The notes under the pieces: model-generated | The model's database searches: none | Seen by the model: the letters and a program-made list of their open reading frames with translations, nothing else | What the model was told of the DNA's origin: nothing | Assembly (NCBI RefSeq): GCF_008704495.1 | Contig: NZ_CP023699.1 | Span: forward strand, 5,394,001 to 5,458,000 | Direction of reading: 5' to 3' | Length of the DNA stretch: 64,000 nucleotides | Origin: Streptomyces kanamyceticus | Lineage (GTDB): Bacteria > Actinomycetota > Actinomycetes > Streptomycetales > Streptomycetaceae | Position numbers and translations under genes: made by a program | Shown: piece after piece, positions 8,884 through 17,767 of the stretch | How the letters are laid out: each line of letters begins with the position of its first letter | How positions within the stretch are numbered: position 1 is the first letter of the stretch

Positions 8884-9902
8884 GCGTTGGCCCCCGAGTA
8901 CTCCTTGCGGCGCGCGATGATCAGGCGGGCGGCGCCGTTGACCAGCAGCGTGATGACGAACAGGACCAGGCCGGAGGCGATGAGCGCGTCCTGGCCGTAC
9001 TCCGTGGCCTCGTTGAACTTGCTGGCGATGTTCTGCGCGAACGTGCCGCCGCCGTAGTCGAGCACGGAGGCCTGGATCACGAAGGTCGGGGAGAGCACGG
9101 TGGCGACGGCGATCGTCTCGCCGAGCGCGCGGCCCAGGCCCAGCATCGAGGCGGAGATGATGCCGGAGCGGCCGAAGGGCAGCACCGACATGCGGATGAC
9201 CTCCCAGCGCGTGGCGCCGAGGGCCAGCGCGGCCTCCTCGTGCATCTTCGGGACCTGGAGGAAGACCTCGCGGCTGACGTTCGTGATGATCGGCAGGATC
9301 ATGATCGCGAGGAGGATGCCGACGGTCATCAGGGAGCGCGGGGCGCCGCCCTGGTACTCGAAGATGCCGGTCCAGCCGAAGTAGTCGTCGAGCCAGCTGT
9401 AGAGGCCGGTGAGATTGGGGGCGACCACGAGGGCACCCCACAGGCCGTACACGATCGAGGGCACGGCGGCCAGCAGGTCGATCACGTAGGCGATGGGGGC
9501 GGCCAGCTTGCGCGGCGCGTAGTGCGAGATGAAGAGCGCGATGCCGATGGCGACGGGGACCGCGATCACGAGGGCGATGATCGAGCTCACCACGGTGCCG
9601 AAGACCAGGACGGCGATGCCGAAGTACGGCTTGCCACCGGTGGTGATACCGGCCGGGTCCCACTCGAAGGTGGTGAGGAAGTTGCCCGTGTTGTCGGCGA
9701 GGGCCAGGGCCGTGCGGTACGCCAGGAACGCGGCGATGGCGCCCATGATGACGAGGACCGCGATGCCGGAGCCGCGCGAGAGTCCGAGGAAGATCCGGTC
9801 GCCGGCGCGGGTGGTGCCGCGGGCCGGGGCCTTGCTCGTGGAGTCCGTCCGCTTCGCGTCGTCCACGGGGAGGGGTGAGGTCGTATTGCTTGGTATGTCC
9901 AT
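8880..9902 (-). CDS. pstC: Phosphate ABC transporter permease PstC
   Basis: 340 residues. The ATG at 9902 has GGAGAA upstream and was chosen over a longer frame without a ribosome site. A 45-residue polar N-terminus precedes six membrane segments and the EAA loop 'HEEAALALGATRWEVIRMSVLPFGRSGI'. It is the partner of PstA in the membrane channel and lies 117 bases behind pstS, with a strong hairpin between. Confidence 0.95.
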   Translation of the reverse strand: MDIPSNTTSPLPVDDAKRTDSTSKAPARGTTRAGDRIFLGLSRGSGIAVLVIMGAIAAFLAYRTALALADNTGNFLTTFEWDPAGITTGGKPYFGIAVLVFGTVVSSIIALVIAVPVAIGIALFISHYAPRKLAAPIAYVIDLLAAVPSIVYGLWGALVVAPNLTGLYSWLDDYFGWTGIFEYQGGAPRSLMTVGILLAIMILPIITNVSREVFLQVPKMHEEAALALGATRWEVIRMSVLPFGRSGIISASMLGLGRALGETIAVATVLSPTFVIQASVLDYGGGTFAQNIASKFNEATEYGQDALIASGLVLFVITLLVNGAARLIIARRKEYSGANA

Positions 9903-9970
9903 GGGGTTCTCCGGTCTGCGGAGGCGCCGTGCGCTGAGGCAGGCGCTCCGTGGCGGCGGTGCACCGGACG

Positions 9971-10010
9971 GTGCGGCCGGCCCGTTGCTACTTACGGGGG
10001 CCGGCCGCAC
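9971..10010 (-). terminator. Stem-loop between pstS and pstC
   Basis: GTGCGGCCGGCCC at 9971-9983 pairs with GGGCCGGCCGCAC at 9998-10010 around a 14-base loop. It starts 9 bases after the pstS stop and precedes pstC. Such intra-operon hairpins often end most transcripts or protect the upstream mRNA, giving more binding protein than permease. Confidence 0.75.
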
Positions 10011-10019
10011 TCGGTTCAG

Positions 10020-11144
10020 CTAGCTCAGGCTCGCGACGGTGGAGCGAACCTTGGTGATGATCTCGTCGGGGATCGGCGCGTAGTCGTTGTCCTTGAGGAC
10101 CTTCTGGCCGTCCTCGCTGGCGATGTAGGTCAGGAAGGACTTGGTGGCGGCGAGCGTGTCGGCCTTGTTGCCCTTCTCGCAGGCGATCTCGTACGTCACC
10201 AGCGTGATCGGGTAGGCGCCCTCGGCGGTGGGCTTGTAGTTCAGCTCAAGCGCGAGGTCCTTGCCCTTGCCGACGACCTTGGCCTCGGAGATGGCCTTGG
10301 AGGAGTTGTCGACGGTGGCCTTGACCGGGTCCTTGGCGTCCGTCTTCAGGTCGACGGTCTTGATGCCGTCACCGGCGTAGGAGAGCTCGAAGTACGAGAT
10401 GGCGCCCGCGGTCTGCTTGACCTGGCTCGCGACACCGGAGGAGCCGTTCGCGGACTGGCCGCCCTTGGGGACCCACGACTTGCCCGGCTCGTGCGGCCAG
10501 GCGGCGGGGGCGGCGCCCTTCAGGTACTTGGTGAGGTTGTCCGTGGTGCCCGACTCGTCGGAGCGGTGGAACGCCTGGACCTTGGTGCTGGGGAGCTTGG
10601 CGTCGGGGTTGAGCTTCTTGATCGCCTTGTCGTCCCAGGTCTTGATCTTGTCGTTGAAGATGTCGGCCAGGGTCTTGGCGTCCAGGACGAGGTTGTCCAC
10701 GCCGGGGACGTTGTAGCCGATGGCGATCGGGCCGCCGACCATCGGCAGGTCGATGGCCTGGCTGTCCTTGCAGACCGTCTTCGACTTCGCGATCTCCTCG
10801 GGCTTCAGCGGCGAGTCGGAACCGGCGAACGCGGTCTGGCCCTGGAGGAACGCGGTGATGCCTGCACCCGAACCGGTCGGGTTGTAGTTCAGCTGAACGT
10901 CCTTGCAGTTGGTCGAGTAGACCTTCCGCCAGGCGTCGATCGCGTTCTTCTGCGCGGACGAGCCGGAGGCCGCGAGCTGGCCCTTGGCGTCGTTGCACTT
11001 GATGTTGGCGGCGTTGGTCTCCTTGCCGCCGTTGCCCGAGCCGCCCGTGTCGTCCGAGCCGCACGCCGTGAGGGCCAGGGCGCTGGAGACGGCGATGGCG
11101 CCGAGGGAGAGGGCGCGGAGCCGGTTCTTGCGCTGAAGCTTCAC
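10020..11144 (-). CDS. pstS: Phosphate-binding lipoprotein PstS
   Basis: 374 residues from the GTG at 11144, preceded by GGAAGGAAA. The signal peptide ends in lipobox 'LTAC'. The mature protein has the phosphate-binding signatures 'LAASGSSAQKNAIDAWRKVY', 'AGSDSPL' and 'VQAFHRSDESGTTDNLTKYL'. It captures phosphate outside the cell and delivers it to PstCA. Its promoter carries a PHO box, so it should be induced by the PhoR-PhoP system under phosphate limitation. Confidence 0.96.
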   Translation of the reverse strand: MKLQRKNRLRALSLGAIAVSSALALTACGSDDTGGSGNGGKETNAANIKCNDAKGQLAASGSSAQKNAIDAWRKVYSTNCKDVQLNYNPTGSGAGITAFLQGQTAFAGSDSPLKPEEIAKSKTVCKDSQAIDLPMVGGPIAIGYNVPGVDNLVLDAKTLADIFNDKIKTWDDKAIKKLNPDAKLPSTKVQAFHRSDESGTTDNLTKYLKGAAPAAWPHEPGKSWVPKGGQSANGSSGVASQVKQTAGAISYFELSYAGDGIKTVDLKTDAKDPVKATVDNSSKAISEAKVVGKGKDLALELNYKPTAEGAYPITLVTYEIACEKGNKADTLAATKSFLTYIASEDGQKVLKDNDYAPIPDEIITKVRSTVASLS

Positions 11145-11271
11145 TGTCGGGTTTTCCTTCCGGGAGCCGCCGGCCCTTTGCTGGCGGCGTGCGTTGTCGT
11201 ACGTCGGTGCCTTGCGGCGGTATGTCTCGCTCAAGACCTCTTCGGTGTCTTGTAAGCCCGAAATTAGGCAG

Positions 11272-11315
11272 GGCAGGTGAAGCGACCGATGGGCACGAGT
11301 GAACGGAGGGTGAAC
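11272..11315 (-). promoter_or_regulatory. PHO box (PhoP site) upstream of pstS
   Basis: Read on the minus strand from 11315 to 11272 there are four consecutive 11-base units: GTTCACCCTCC, GTTCACTCGTG, CCCATCGGTCG, CTTCACCTGCC. Units 1, 2 and 4 match the PhoP direct-repeat consensus G(G/T)TCAYYYR(G/C)G closely and unit 3 weakly. The array ends about 128 bases before the pstS start. Confidence 0.92.
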
Positions 11316-11365
11316 CTCGGCGGTCGGCCTGGTTAGGTCCTGCACTACGGAAAGTAGCGGACCTG

Positions 11366-11785
11366 CTACGCCAAGTTAAGTGTGCTGAGCAGGGCGTCGA
11401 CGAGCTGCCGGTCGCGGAGCTGCGTGAGCCGGTTGCGGGCCGCGACAGGAGGCAGCCAGATGATGCGGTCGACCTCGCGATTGGGCGTGAAATGGCCGGT
11501 GGTGGCCTCGGCGGCCCAGTAGGTGACTTCCTTGGGGCGGCCCTGGGCGAGGTAGCGGACCGTGGGCAGGGAGGCGCCCGGAGCGCAGCGGAAGCCCGTC
11601 TCCTCCTCGACCTCGCGCAGGGCGCCCGCGAGCGGCTCCTCGGAGCGCTTCAGCTTGCCTTTGGGGTGCGACCAGTCGTCGTACTTGGGCCGGTGGACCA
11701 GACAGATCTCCAGGCCCCCGTCGACGGGGGAGCGGCGCCACAGGACGCAGCCCGCCGCCCGGACGACGTCTTCCTTGTACGTCAC
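11366..11785 (-). CDS. Nudix hydrolase
   Basis: 139 residues. The GTG at 11785 overlaps the upstream CHAD gene stop (GTGA), giving translational coupling. The complete Nudix box G-X5-E-X7-REVEEETGF lies near residues 45-67. The 'VLWRR...LVHRPKYDDWSHPKGKLKRSEE' lead-in is typical of actinomycete MutT1-like N-terminal domains, but the C-terminal histidine-phosphatase domain of mycobacterial MutT1 is absent. Substrate candidates are 8-oxo-nucleotides, dinucleoside polyphosphates or inositol pyrophosphates. The ppk-CHAD context favours a phosphate-rich substrate. Confidence 0.88.
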   Translation of the reverse strand: MTYKEDVVRAAGCVLWRRSPVDGGLEICLVHRPKYDDWSHPKGKLKRSEEPLAGALREVEEETGFRCAPGASLPTVRYLAQGRPKEVTYWAAEATTGHFTPNREVDRIIWLPPVAARNRLTQLRDRQLVDALLSTLNLA

Positions 11786-12843
11786 CGTGTACTCACCGCC
11801 TCGTGGAGCCATGCCTGCTGGAACGCGAACCGCGCGGCCTCGACCTCGTGGCGCTGGTCGGCGTGGAGCACGCCGAGCGCGTACGCCGTGGCCGGGGCGA
11901 TGCGGGGGGTACGGGCGGCCTGCGCGGCGGCGGCCGCGGCCGCGGCGGCCTCGCGGTGGACGTTCAGGGCGTGGCTCGCGTCCGCGATGCGGGGCTCCAG
12001 GGTCGCGTGGCCCAGGAGGACCTCCTCGGCGTACCTGTGCAGGCGCAGCAGGGAGCGGACCTTCAGCCAGGGGGCGTCCTGGGCGTCGGGGGCGGTGTCG
12101 GACGCGAGGCCGTGGACGAGGGCGCCCGCGTTGTACGGGTGGCCCGCCTGGCCCAGGGGGAGGGCGGAGACCGCCTCGGTGAGGTCGGATTCCGCTTGGG
12201 CCGCGAGGGGCTTGAGGTCTTCCGACGTGCTGGTCAGGGGGACCTCGCTGGCCAGGACGGCCACGTTGTCCGCGACTGCGTGGAAGCGGGAGGAGCCGAA
12301 GGCTTGTAGGGCGGTGGAGTGGGCCCTTGTCTTCGCCAAGGTGAGCTGGCGTTCCAGCAGCGCTGCGGCTTTGGCTGCGCCGACGGTTAGCCCGCGAGGC
12401 GCGCTTGTCTCCGTCTCGGTGCTCTGAACCGGGGGCTGTGCCCACCCGTGCCGCCCAGCGGCACGATTGCCCACAGCAGGGACCGGCACCGTCGGTTGGC
12501 CCGACAGGCGGTGGAGGGATTCCAGGAGGCGGTCCAGGCGCGTTGCGTACGCGTGTTCCTGGGCCAGCGTGCCCGACAGCCAGGCCAGTTCGGGGCGCAG
12601 GGAGGACGCCCACTCCGGGTCGAGGAGGGGGCGGAACGTGTGCAGGGTGGCGCCGATGCGGCGGGCCGCCCTGCGCAGGGCGCGGGCCGCCTCCAGGGAC
12701 TCCTCGGCGCCCTGCGCGTCCGTCGTGGACTCGCGGTGCAGCCGCAGCGAGCGGAGGAATTCCGTCGCCTGGGCGTTGAGGTGCGCGGCGAGCAGCGCGC
12801 CCGCCGTGTCCGTACCCGTCATCTCACGGTGTTGCTGTGCCAC
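11782..12843 (-). CDS. CHAD domain protein (polyphosphate-associated)
   Basis: 353 residues, GTG start at 12843 with CGGAGG 9 bases upstream, overlapping the end of ppk by 20 bases. CHAD domains are helical, basic surfaces that bind inorganic polyphosphate. Both halves are visible: '[23 protein letters not shown]' near residue 55 and a C-terminal part ending '[24 protein letters not shown]'. At the usual conserved His of the first repeat (VHxxRV in relatives) there is an Arg here. About 40 polar residues and a poly-Ala helix of nine alanines separate or decorate the repeats. Coupling to ppk suggests it binds the polymer that PPK makes. Confidence 0.87.
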   Translation of the reverse strand: MAQQHREMTGTDTAGALLAAHLNAQATEFLRSLRLHRESTTDAQGAEESLEAARALRRAARRIGATLHTFRPLLDPEWASSLRPELAWLSGTLAQEHAYATRLDRLLESLHRLSGQPTVPVPAVGNRAAGRHGWAQPPVQSTETETSAPRGLTVGAAKAAALLERQLTLAKTRAHSTALQAFGSSRFHAVADNVAVLASEVPLTSTSEDLKPLAAQAESDLTEAVSALPLGQAGHPYNAGALVHGLASDTAPDAQDAPWLKVRSLLRLHRYAEEVLLGHATLEPRIADASHALNVHREAAAAAAAAAQAARTPRIAPATAYALGVLHADQRHEVEAARFAFQQAWLHEAVSTR

Positions 12844-15070
12844 GCCGGCGCCTCCGGGCGTCTATGAGCATCTCCTGTACGTTCCGCAGGGGCTGGCCTT
12901 CCGGGTCCACCGAGTGGCGGGTCCAGTTGCCGTCCGCGCCGAGGTGCCAGGAGGCGGTGGTGTCCGACATGCCGGTCTCCAGGAGCCGGCTGAGAGCCGC
13001 ACGGTGCGCCGGGTCCTGGACCCGGACCAGTGCCTCGATGCGGCGGTCGAGATTGCGGTGCATCATGTCGGCGCTGCCGATCCACACCTCCGGTTCGCCG
13101 CCGTTGCCGAAGGCGAAGACGCGGGAGTGTTCGAGGAAGCGGCCGAGTACGGAGCGCACGCGGATGTTCTCCGAGAGCCCCGCCACCCCGGGCCGCACCG
13201 CGCAGATGCCGCGCACCCACACGTCCACGTCGACACCGGCCTGCGACGCGCGGTACAGCGCGTCGATGATGGCCTCGTCGACCATTGAGTTGACCTTGAT
13301 GCGGACGTAGGCGGGGCGGCCCGCGCGGTGGTGCTGCATCTCCTTGTTGATGCGCGAGACCAGGCCGTCGCGCAGCGACTTGGGGGCCACCAGGAGACGG
13401 CGGTAGGTCTCCCTGCGGGAGTAGCCGGAGAGGCGGTTGAACAGGTCGGAGAGGTCCGCGCCGACTTCCTGGTTGGAGGTCAGCAGGCCCAGGTCCTCGT
13501 AGAGGCGGGCCGTCTTGGGGTGGTAGTTGCCGGTGCCCACGTGCGAGTAGCGGACCAGGGCGTCGCCCTCTTGGCGTACGACGAGGGAGAGCTTGCAGTG
13601 GGTCTTCAGGCCGACCAGGCCGTAGACCACGTGGCAGCCGGACTCCTCCAGCTTCCTGGCCCACTTGATGTTGGCCTGCTCGTCGAAGCGGGCCTTGATC
13701 TCCACCAGGACGAGGACCTGCTTGCCGGACTCGGCGGCGTCGATGAGCGCGTCGACTATCGGCGAGTCGCCCGAAGTCCGGTACAGCGTCTGCTTGATGG
13801 CGAGCACGTCGGGGTCGGCGGCCGCCTGTTCGAGGAACGCCTGCACGGAGGTGGAGAACGAGTCGTACGGGTGGTGCAGGAGTACGTCGCGTTCGCGAAG
13901 GGCGACGAAGATGTCGGGCGCGGACGCCGACTCGACCTCGGCGAGGTCGCGGTGGGTGCCCGCCACGAACTTCGGGTACTTCAGCTCGGGCCTGTCCAGC
14001 TTGGCGATGCTGAAGAGGCCGGTCAGGTCGAGCGGTCCCGGCAGCGGATAGACCTCGGCCTCGCTGATCTTCAGCTCGCGGACGAGCAGGCTGAGGATGT
14101 TCGGGTCGATGGACTCCTCGACCTCCAGGCGCACGGGCGGGCCGAAGCGGCGCCGCATGAGCTCCTTCTCCAGGGCCTGGAGAAGGTTCTCGGCGTCGTC
14201 CTCCTCGACCTCCAGGTCCTCGTTCCTGGTGAGCCGGAACATGTGGTGCTCCTGGATCTCCATGCCAGGGAAGAGCTCCTGGAGGTGCGCGGGCGCCGCG
14301 ATGACGTCCTCTATCGGGACGTAGCGCTGCGGGGAGGCCTCCAGGAAGCGGGAGAGCAGCGGCGGGACCTTCACGCGCGCGAAGTGCTGATGCCCGGACA
14401 CCGGGTTGCGTACGACCACGGCGAGGTTCAGGGAGAGCCCCGAGATGTACGGGAAGGGGTGCGCGGGGTCGACGGCCAGCGGGGTCAGGACGGGGAAGAT
14501 CTGCTGCCGGAAGAGCGTGAAGAGCCGGGACTGCTCCTTGTCGGTCAGCTCGTTCCAGCGGACCAGGTGGATGCCCTCGTCGGCGAGGCCGGGCGCGACG
14601 TCGTCCTGGTAGCAGGCGGCGTGCCGGGCCATGAGCTCGCGGGAGCGGTTCCAGATGAGGTCGAGGACCTCGCGGGGCTGGAGGCCGGAGGCCGAACGGG
14701 TGGCGACGCCGGTCGCGATGCGCCGCTTGAGACCGGCCACGCGGACCATGAAGAACTCGTCCAGGTTCGAGGCGAAGATCGCCAGGAAATTAGCCCGTTC
14801 GAGGAGGGGCGTGTGCGGGTCCTCGGCCAGCTCCAGAACCCGTTCGTTGAAGGCGAGCCAGCTGCGCTCCCGGTCGAGGAAGCGGCCCTGGGGCAGTTCC
14901 GCGCCGTCGTGCCCTATCTGGGCGTCCTCGTCGTACGCGTCGAGGTCGGCATCGATGTCAGGGTCCAGGTCGGAGACCGTGGCGGCGATGGTGTGGGGCC
15001 TGTGGGCGGCGATCGAGCCGACGGAGGGCTGGGCGTGCTGGACCTGACCTTGCGTGTTCGGCTGGCTCAT
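12824..15070 (-). CDS. ppk: Polyphosphate kinase 1
   Basis: 748 residues if started at the ATG at 15070 (GGAAGA upstream). An ATG at 15175 would add 35 residues but lacks a ribosome site. The enzyme reversibly polymerises the gamma phosphate of ATP into polyphosphate. Visible landmarks: N-terminal '[19 protein letters not shown]', '[15 protein letters not shown]', the phosphorylated His in '[12 protein letters not shown]', '[22 protein letters not shown]' and '[15 protein letters not shown]'. It is the first gene of a ppk-CHAD-Nudix operon with overlapping junctions, and lies upstream of pstS on the same strand. Confidence 0.95.
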   Translation of the reverse strand: MSQPNTQGQVQHAQPSVGSIAAHRPHTIAATVSDLDPDIDADLDAYDEDAQIGHDGAELPQGRFLDRERSWLAFNERVLELAEDPHTPLLERANFLAIFASNLDEFFMVRVAGLKRRIATGVATRSASGLQPREVLDLIWNRSRELMARHAACYQDDVAPGLADEGIHLVRWNELTDKEQSRLFTLFRQQIFPVLTPLAVDPAHPFPYISGLSLNLAVVVRNPVSGHQHFARVKVPPLLSRFLEASPQRYVPIEDVIAAPAHLQELFPGMEIQEHHMFRLTRNEDLEVEEDDAENLLQALEKELMRRRFGPPVRLEVEESIDPNILSLLVRELKISEAEVYPLPGPLDLTGLFSIAKLDRPELKYPKFVAGTHRDLAEVESASAPDIFVALRERDVLLHHPYDSFSTSVQAFLEQAAADPDVLAIKQTLYRTSGDSPIVDALIDAAESGKQVLVLVEIKARFDEQANIKWARKLEESGCHVVYGLVGLKTHCKLSLVVRQEGDALVRYSHVGTGNYHPKTARLYEDLGLLTSNQEVGADLSDLFNRLSGYSRRETYRRLLVAPKSLRDGLVSRINKEMQHHRAGRPAYVRIKVNSMVDEAIIDALYRASQAGVDVDVWVRGICAVRPGVAGLSENIRVRSVLGRFLEHSRVFAFGNGGEPEVWIGSADMMHRNLDRRIEALVRVQDPAHRAALSRLLETGMSDTTASWHLGADGNWTRHSVDPEGQPLRNVQEMLIDARRRRRGTATP

Positions 15071-15294
15071 GGACCCATTCTTCCGCGCGGGCACGCCGAT
15101 GGGCGCGTCGGAGAGCGCGGGAGTGAGGCGGAGCTTCCCGTTCACCGGGGAAGGGTCGGGCACGGCGGGCTGCATTGAGTGAGCGTCGCAAGCCAGTCTG
15201 AATCGCCGGTTACGGCGACATGACGTGCGGGACATCGACCGACGACCCCCGGGCGTCTACACGGCGGCGGGCCGTCGGTCGAGCATACGAATCA

Positions 15295-15348
15295 AGCCGA
15301 TCGTACGGTTCAGGCCGCGCGAGCCGATCGTACGGTTCAGGCCGCGCG
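15295..15348. repeat. Perfect 27-bp tandem duplication
   Basis: Two identical 27-base copies beginning AGCCGATCGTACGG lie at 15295-15321 and 15322-15348. The second copy contains the restored stop codon of the decayed permease gene (15337-15339 on the minus strand), so the duplication covers that gene's 3' end. Confidence 0.9.
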
Positions 15349-15965
15349 GCGGCGCAAGAGGCGGAAGGCGGCGTACGTCGCGGCGGCCGCGAGCGCGAGG
15401 ACGATCCCGTTTCGATCAACTGGAGGTACCAGAAGTGGGATCGGGGGTGGTAGTCCAGGTACGCGCTGGTGACCTTGGTGTCGGTGGGGCAGAAGCGGCC
15501 GGGGATCGGCTCCGGGTGGCACAGCCCGTCGATGAAGCGCTCTCCTGCGGCGTTGGTGACGCCTTGGTCCACGGCGAAGGAGTCGTACGGCAGGGGGACA
15601 TGCCAATAGCCCCTGAGGCGCGAGGTCTCGGTGATCGTACGGGTCGGGAAGAGGTCCCAGCGGAGACTGCCGAAGAGCAGCGGCACGCCCCCGGTGACCA
15701 CCGTGGCGAGGGACGCGGCGAGCAGCGTGCGGCGCACGAGGAGGCCGACGGCGGCTCCCACGGCCACGCCGAGCAGGCCGTACGCGACGAGGACGGGGCC
15801 CGTGGCCTCGTAGACGCCACGGTCGGCCCAGTGCAGGTCCGCGCGGGCACCGATCGCGCAGCCCACGCCGAGTTGGAGGACGGCCATCAGGAAGAGCGTC
15901 CCGCCCACGGCGAACGCGGCGGCGGTGGTCAGCTTCGAGGCGAGCCAGCGCGCGGTGTCGGTCAT
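15337..15965 (-). pseudogene. ABC-type permease-like membrane protein, frameshifted
   Basis: From the ATG at 15965 the frame reads a membrane protein with three to four hydrophobic segments ('FAVGGTLFLMAVLQLGVG', 'VLVAYGLLGVAVGAAVGLLV') and the motif 'SHFWYLQLIETG'. There the frame breaks: the expected C-terminal membrane helix 'IVLALAAAATYAAFRLLRRRAA' is in another frame and ends at 15337. Restoring one G in the GGG run at about 15406-15408 rejoins the two parts exactly. Relatives are permease subunits encoded beside a YtrA-type GntR regulator and an ABC ATPase; the ATPase is missing here. Either a recent mutation or a sequencing error would explain the break, but the neighbouring gene is also broken. 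Confidence 0.8.
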
Positions 15966-16240
15966 GCGAACTCCCCCTTGATGCCGTGCTCTTGGGTTTG
16001 CGGTTCGGTGAACTGTTCTTCCGGTACGGCGAACTGTTCTTCCAGCACGGCCGTGAAGAGCGCGGCCACGTCGTCCCTGTCCAGGCCCGCCGAACGGGCC
16101 CGCTCGGCCCACTCGGCGAGCCTCGACCACCTCGCGTGCCGTGGGCAGCTTGTCGCCCGGCTCCAACAGGCCCAGGCGGAGCGGCTGTTGGGTCTGCTGG
16201 ACGATCTGGAGGTAGGTGGGCGTGTTCCGTCAAGTGGGAC
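15962..16240 (-). pseudogene. Remnant of a YtrA-type GntR regulator
   Basis: Two recognisable pieces lie in different frames. 'TYLQIVQQTQQPLRLGLLEP' followed by 'GDKLPTAREVVE' is the first part of a YtrA-like winged helix. 'LAEWAERARSAGLDRDDVAALFTAVLEEQF' is the C-terminal part, ending at 15962. The DNA-recognition segment that normally joins them, about 40-50 residues, is deleted, and the 5' end also needs a frameshift. The stop overlaps the permease start by 4 bases, as in an intact operon, so this was once a functional pair. Confidence 0.75.
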
Positions 16241-16335
16241 CGGTTCGAGGCGAGTTGCGGGAAGGGGTCGGGGATCTTGTAACGTCTGCCGCTCGACATT
16301 GACGTGAACACGTACGAAATCTCGGGGGTTCCACC

Positions 16336-16674
16336 ATGTCCCAGCGCCAATCACCTCTCATCAAGGTGGCGGCCTTGCTCATCGCGGCCGTCGTCGCGGG
16401 GGTCTGGATGTACATGAGCCGCGGCAACACCACAGGGCCCGACAGCGAGAGCGCCAAGCAGCCCGCCGTCGCGGAGGTGGGTGACTGTGTCCAGAACAAG
16501 GGGTCGAAGGGCAGCCCCGACATGGAGATCATCGACTGCGGTGACGCCAAGGCCGAGTACAAGGTCGCGAGCAAGTACGAGACCGAGTGCGAGGCGGGGC
16601 AGTCGCGTTACGAGCAGACGCGGCGGGGGCGGGTGCAGTTCTCCATGTGTCTGACCGAGGTGGCGGGCAAGTAG
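16336..16674 (+). CDS. LppU-like membrane-anchored protein
   Basis: 112 residues with one N-terminal membrane segment (about residues 9-27), then an extracytoplasmic domain with four Cys: 'VGDCVQNKG', 'EIIDCGDAKAEYKV', 'TECEAGQ', 'FSMCLTEV'. The 'vGDCv...dCgdakAeykV' pattern is that of the LppU/SCO3897 family of small secreted actinomycete proteins, whose function is not known. The Cys pairs probably form disulfides. It is followed by a strong terminator. Confidence 0.75.
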   Translation: MSQRQSPLIKVAALLIAAVVAGVWMYMSRGNTTGPDSESAKQPAVAEVGDCVQNKGSKGSPDMEIIDCGDAKAEYKVASKYETECEAGQSRYEQTRRGRVQFSMCLTEVAGK

Positions 16675-16692
16675 CGCGGACCGGACGGTACG

Positions 16693-16736
16693 ACGAAGGG
16701 CGCGGTGTTCCCCCGGGGGAACACCGCGCCCTTCGT
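16693..16736. terminator. Perfect 22-bp bidirectional terminator
   Basis: ACGAAGGGCGCGGTGTTC-CCCC at 16693-16714 is the exact reverse complement of 16715-16736, with no spare loop bases. It separates the convergent LppU-like and mshD genes and should end both transcripts. Confidence 0.92.
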
Positions 16737-16750
16737 GTGGGTCAGGCCCG

Positions 16751-17725
16751 TCAGGACTCCGTGCGGTACATCAGGTCCGTCTCGTGCGTCACGAAGCCGA
16801 GCCGCTCGTAGACGCTCACCGCCGCCTTGTTGTCCGCGTCCACGTACAGCATCGCGGTCGGCAGGCCCTGCTGCGCGAGGTGGCGCAGGCCGGTGGTGGT
16901 CAGCGCCTTGCCCAGGCCGCCGCCCTGCGCGCCCGGGCGTACGCCCACGACGTACACCTCGCCGAGGCCCTCGTCGGCGTGTGCCTTCGTCCAGTGGAAG
17001 CCGACCAGTTCGGTGGTGCCGGTGCCGGTGCCGGTGCCGGTGCCGTCGGCCGTGCGCTCGGCGAGGAAGAAGCCCGCCGGGTCGAACCACGGCTCCGCCT
17101 TGCGGTCGTCCAGGTCGCGCTGGGTCAGGGAGCCCTGCTCGGGGTGGTGGGCGAACGCCTCCGCGTTCACCGCGAGCCAGGCCGCGTCGTCCTGCCCCGG
17201 CACGAAGGTGCGTACGGATACGCCCTCCGGGAAGACCGGGTCCGGCAGGTCGAGGTCCGTCAACGGGCGGCGCATCTGCCGCAACTCGCGGAAGAGCGCG
17301 AGACCGAGCACCTGCGCGAGGTGGCGGGCCGCGGAGTGCCCGCCGTGCGCCCATACGCGCAGGCGTCGGCCCGACTCGCCGAGCAGCGCGGAACCGAGCG
17401 CCCTGCCGTGACCGCGGCCTCGGTGCGCGGGGTGCACGACCAGTTCGGCTGCGGGGGCCTCCACGGGGTCGGTGTCCTCCAGCTGCGCGTAGCCGACGAG
17501 GTCGCCGTCGACGCTCAGGAGCAGATGCCGTACGCCCTCGCGGGCCCCGCCGCGCAGTTGCAGCCTGCCCTGCTCCGACACCGCCTGCTGACCGTCCGAG
17601 CGGGCGGCCTCCGCGAGGAGCTCCAGCACGGTGTCGGACTGCGCCGGGCTGAGCGCGGTGAGGGTGTCGATCTTTCGGAGGGGGGCGGGGGTGGGGGCGG
17701 CCTCGGCGGGGTGGTCGTCAGTCAT
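16751..17725 (-). CDS. mshD: Mycothiol synthase
   Basis: 324 residues from the ATG at 17725, with tandem GNAT acetyltransferase domains. MshD uses acetyl-CoA to acetylate Cys-GlcN-Ins, the last step of mycothiol synthesis. The N-terminal domain has 'ELVVHPAHRGRGHGRALGSALL'. The C-terminal catalytic domain has 'VYVVGVRPGAQGGGLGKALTTTGLRHL' and 'LYVDADNKAAVSVYERLGF'. An insertion of five Gly-Thr repeats, coded by five perfect GGTGCC units at 17016-17045, sits in the loop before 'ELVGFHWTK'. Confidence 0.93.
   Translation of the reverse strand: MTDDHPAEAAPTPAPLRKIDTLTALSPAQSDTVLELLAEAARSDGQQAVSEQGRLQLRGGAREGVRHLLLSVDGDLVGYAQLEDTDPVEAPAAELVVHPAHRGRGHGRALGSALLGESGRRLRVWAHGGHSAARHLAQVLGLALFRELRQMRRPLTDLDLPDPVFPEGVSVRTFVPGQDDAAWLAVNAEAFAHHPEQGSLTQRDLDDRKAEPWFDPAGFFLAERTADGTGTGTGTGTTELVGFHWTKAHADEGLGEVYVVGVRPGAQGGGLGKALTTTGLRHLAQQGLPTAMLYVDADNKAAVSVYERLGFVTHETDLMYRTES
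17016..17045. repeat. Hexanucleotide microsatellite inside mshD
   Basis: Five perfect GGTGCC units encode (Gly-Thr)5 on the minus strand. The unit is six bases, so copy-number change would alter loop length without shifting the frame. Confidence 0.9.
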
Positions 17726-17767
17726 GCGTCCGAGCGTAGTCGGGCGGGGGCGCCTGGAGCGGGGGGT

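Noticed and set aside
15140..15180. A PHO box before ppk
   Set aside because: One GTTCACC occurs on the plus strand at about 15140, opposite to the gene and without a second good unit at 11-bp spacing.
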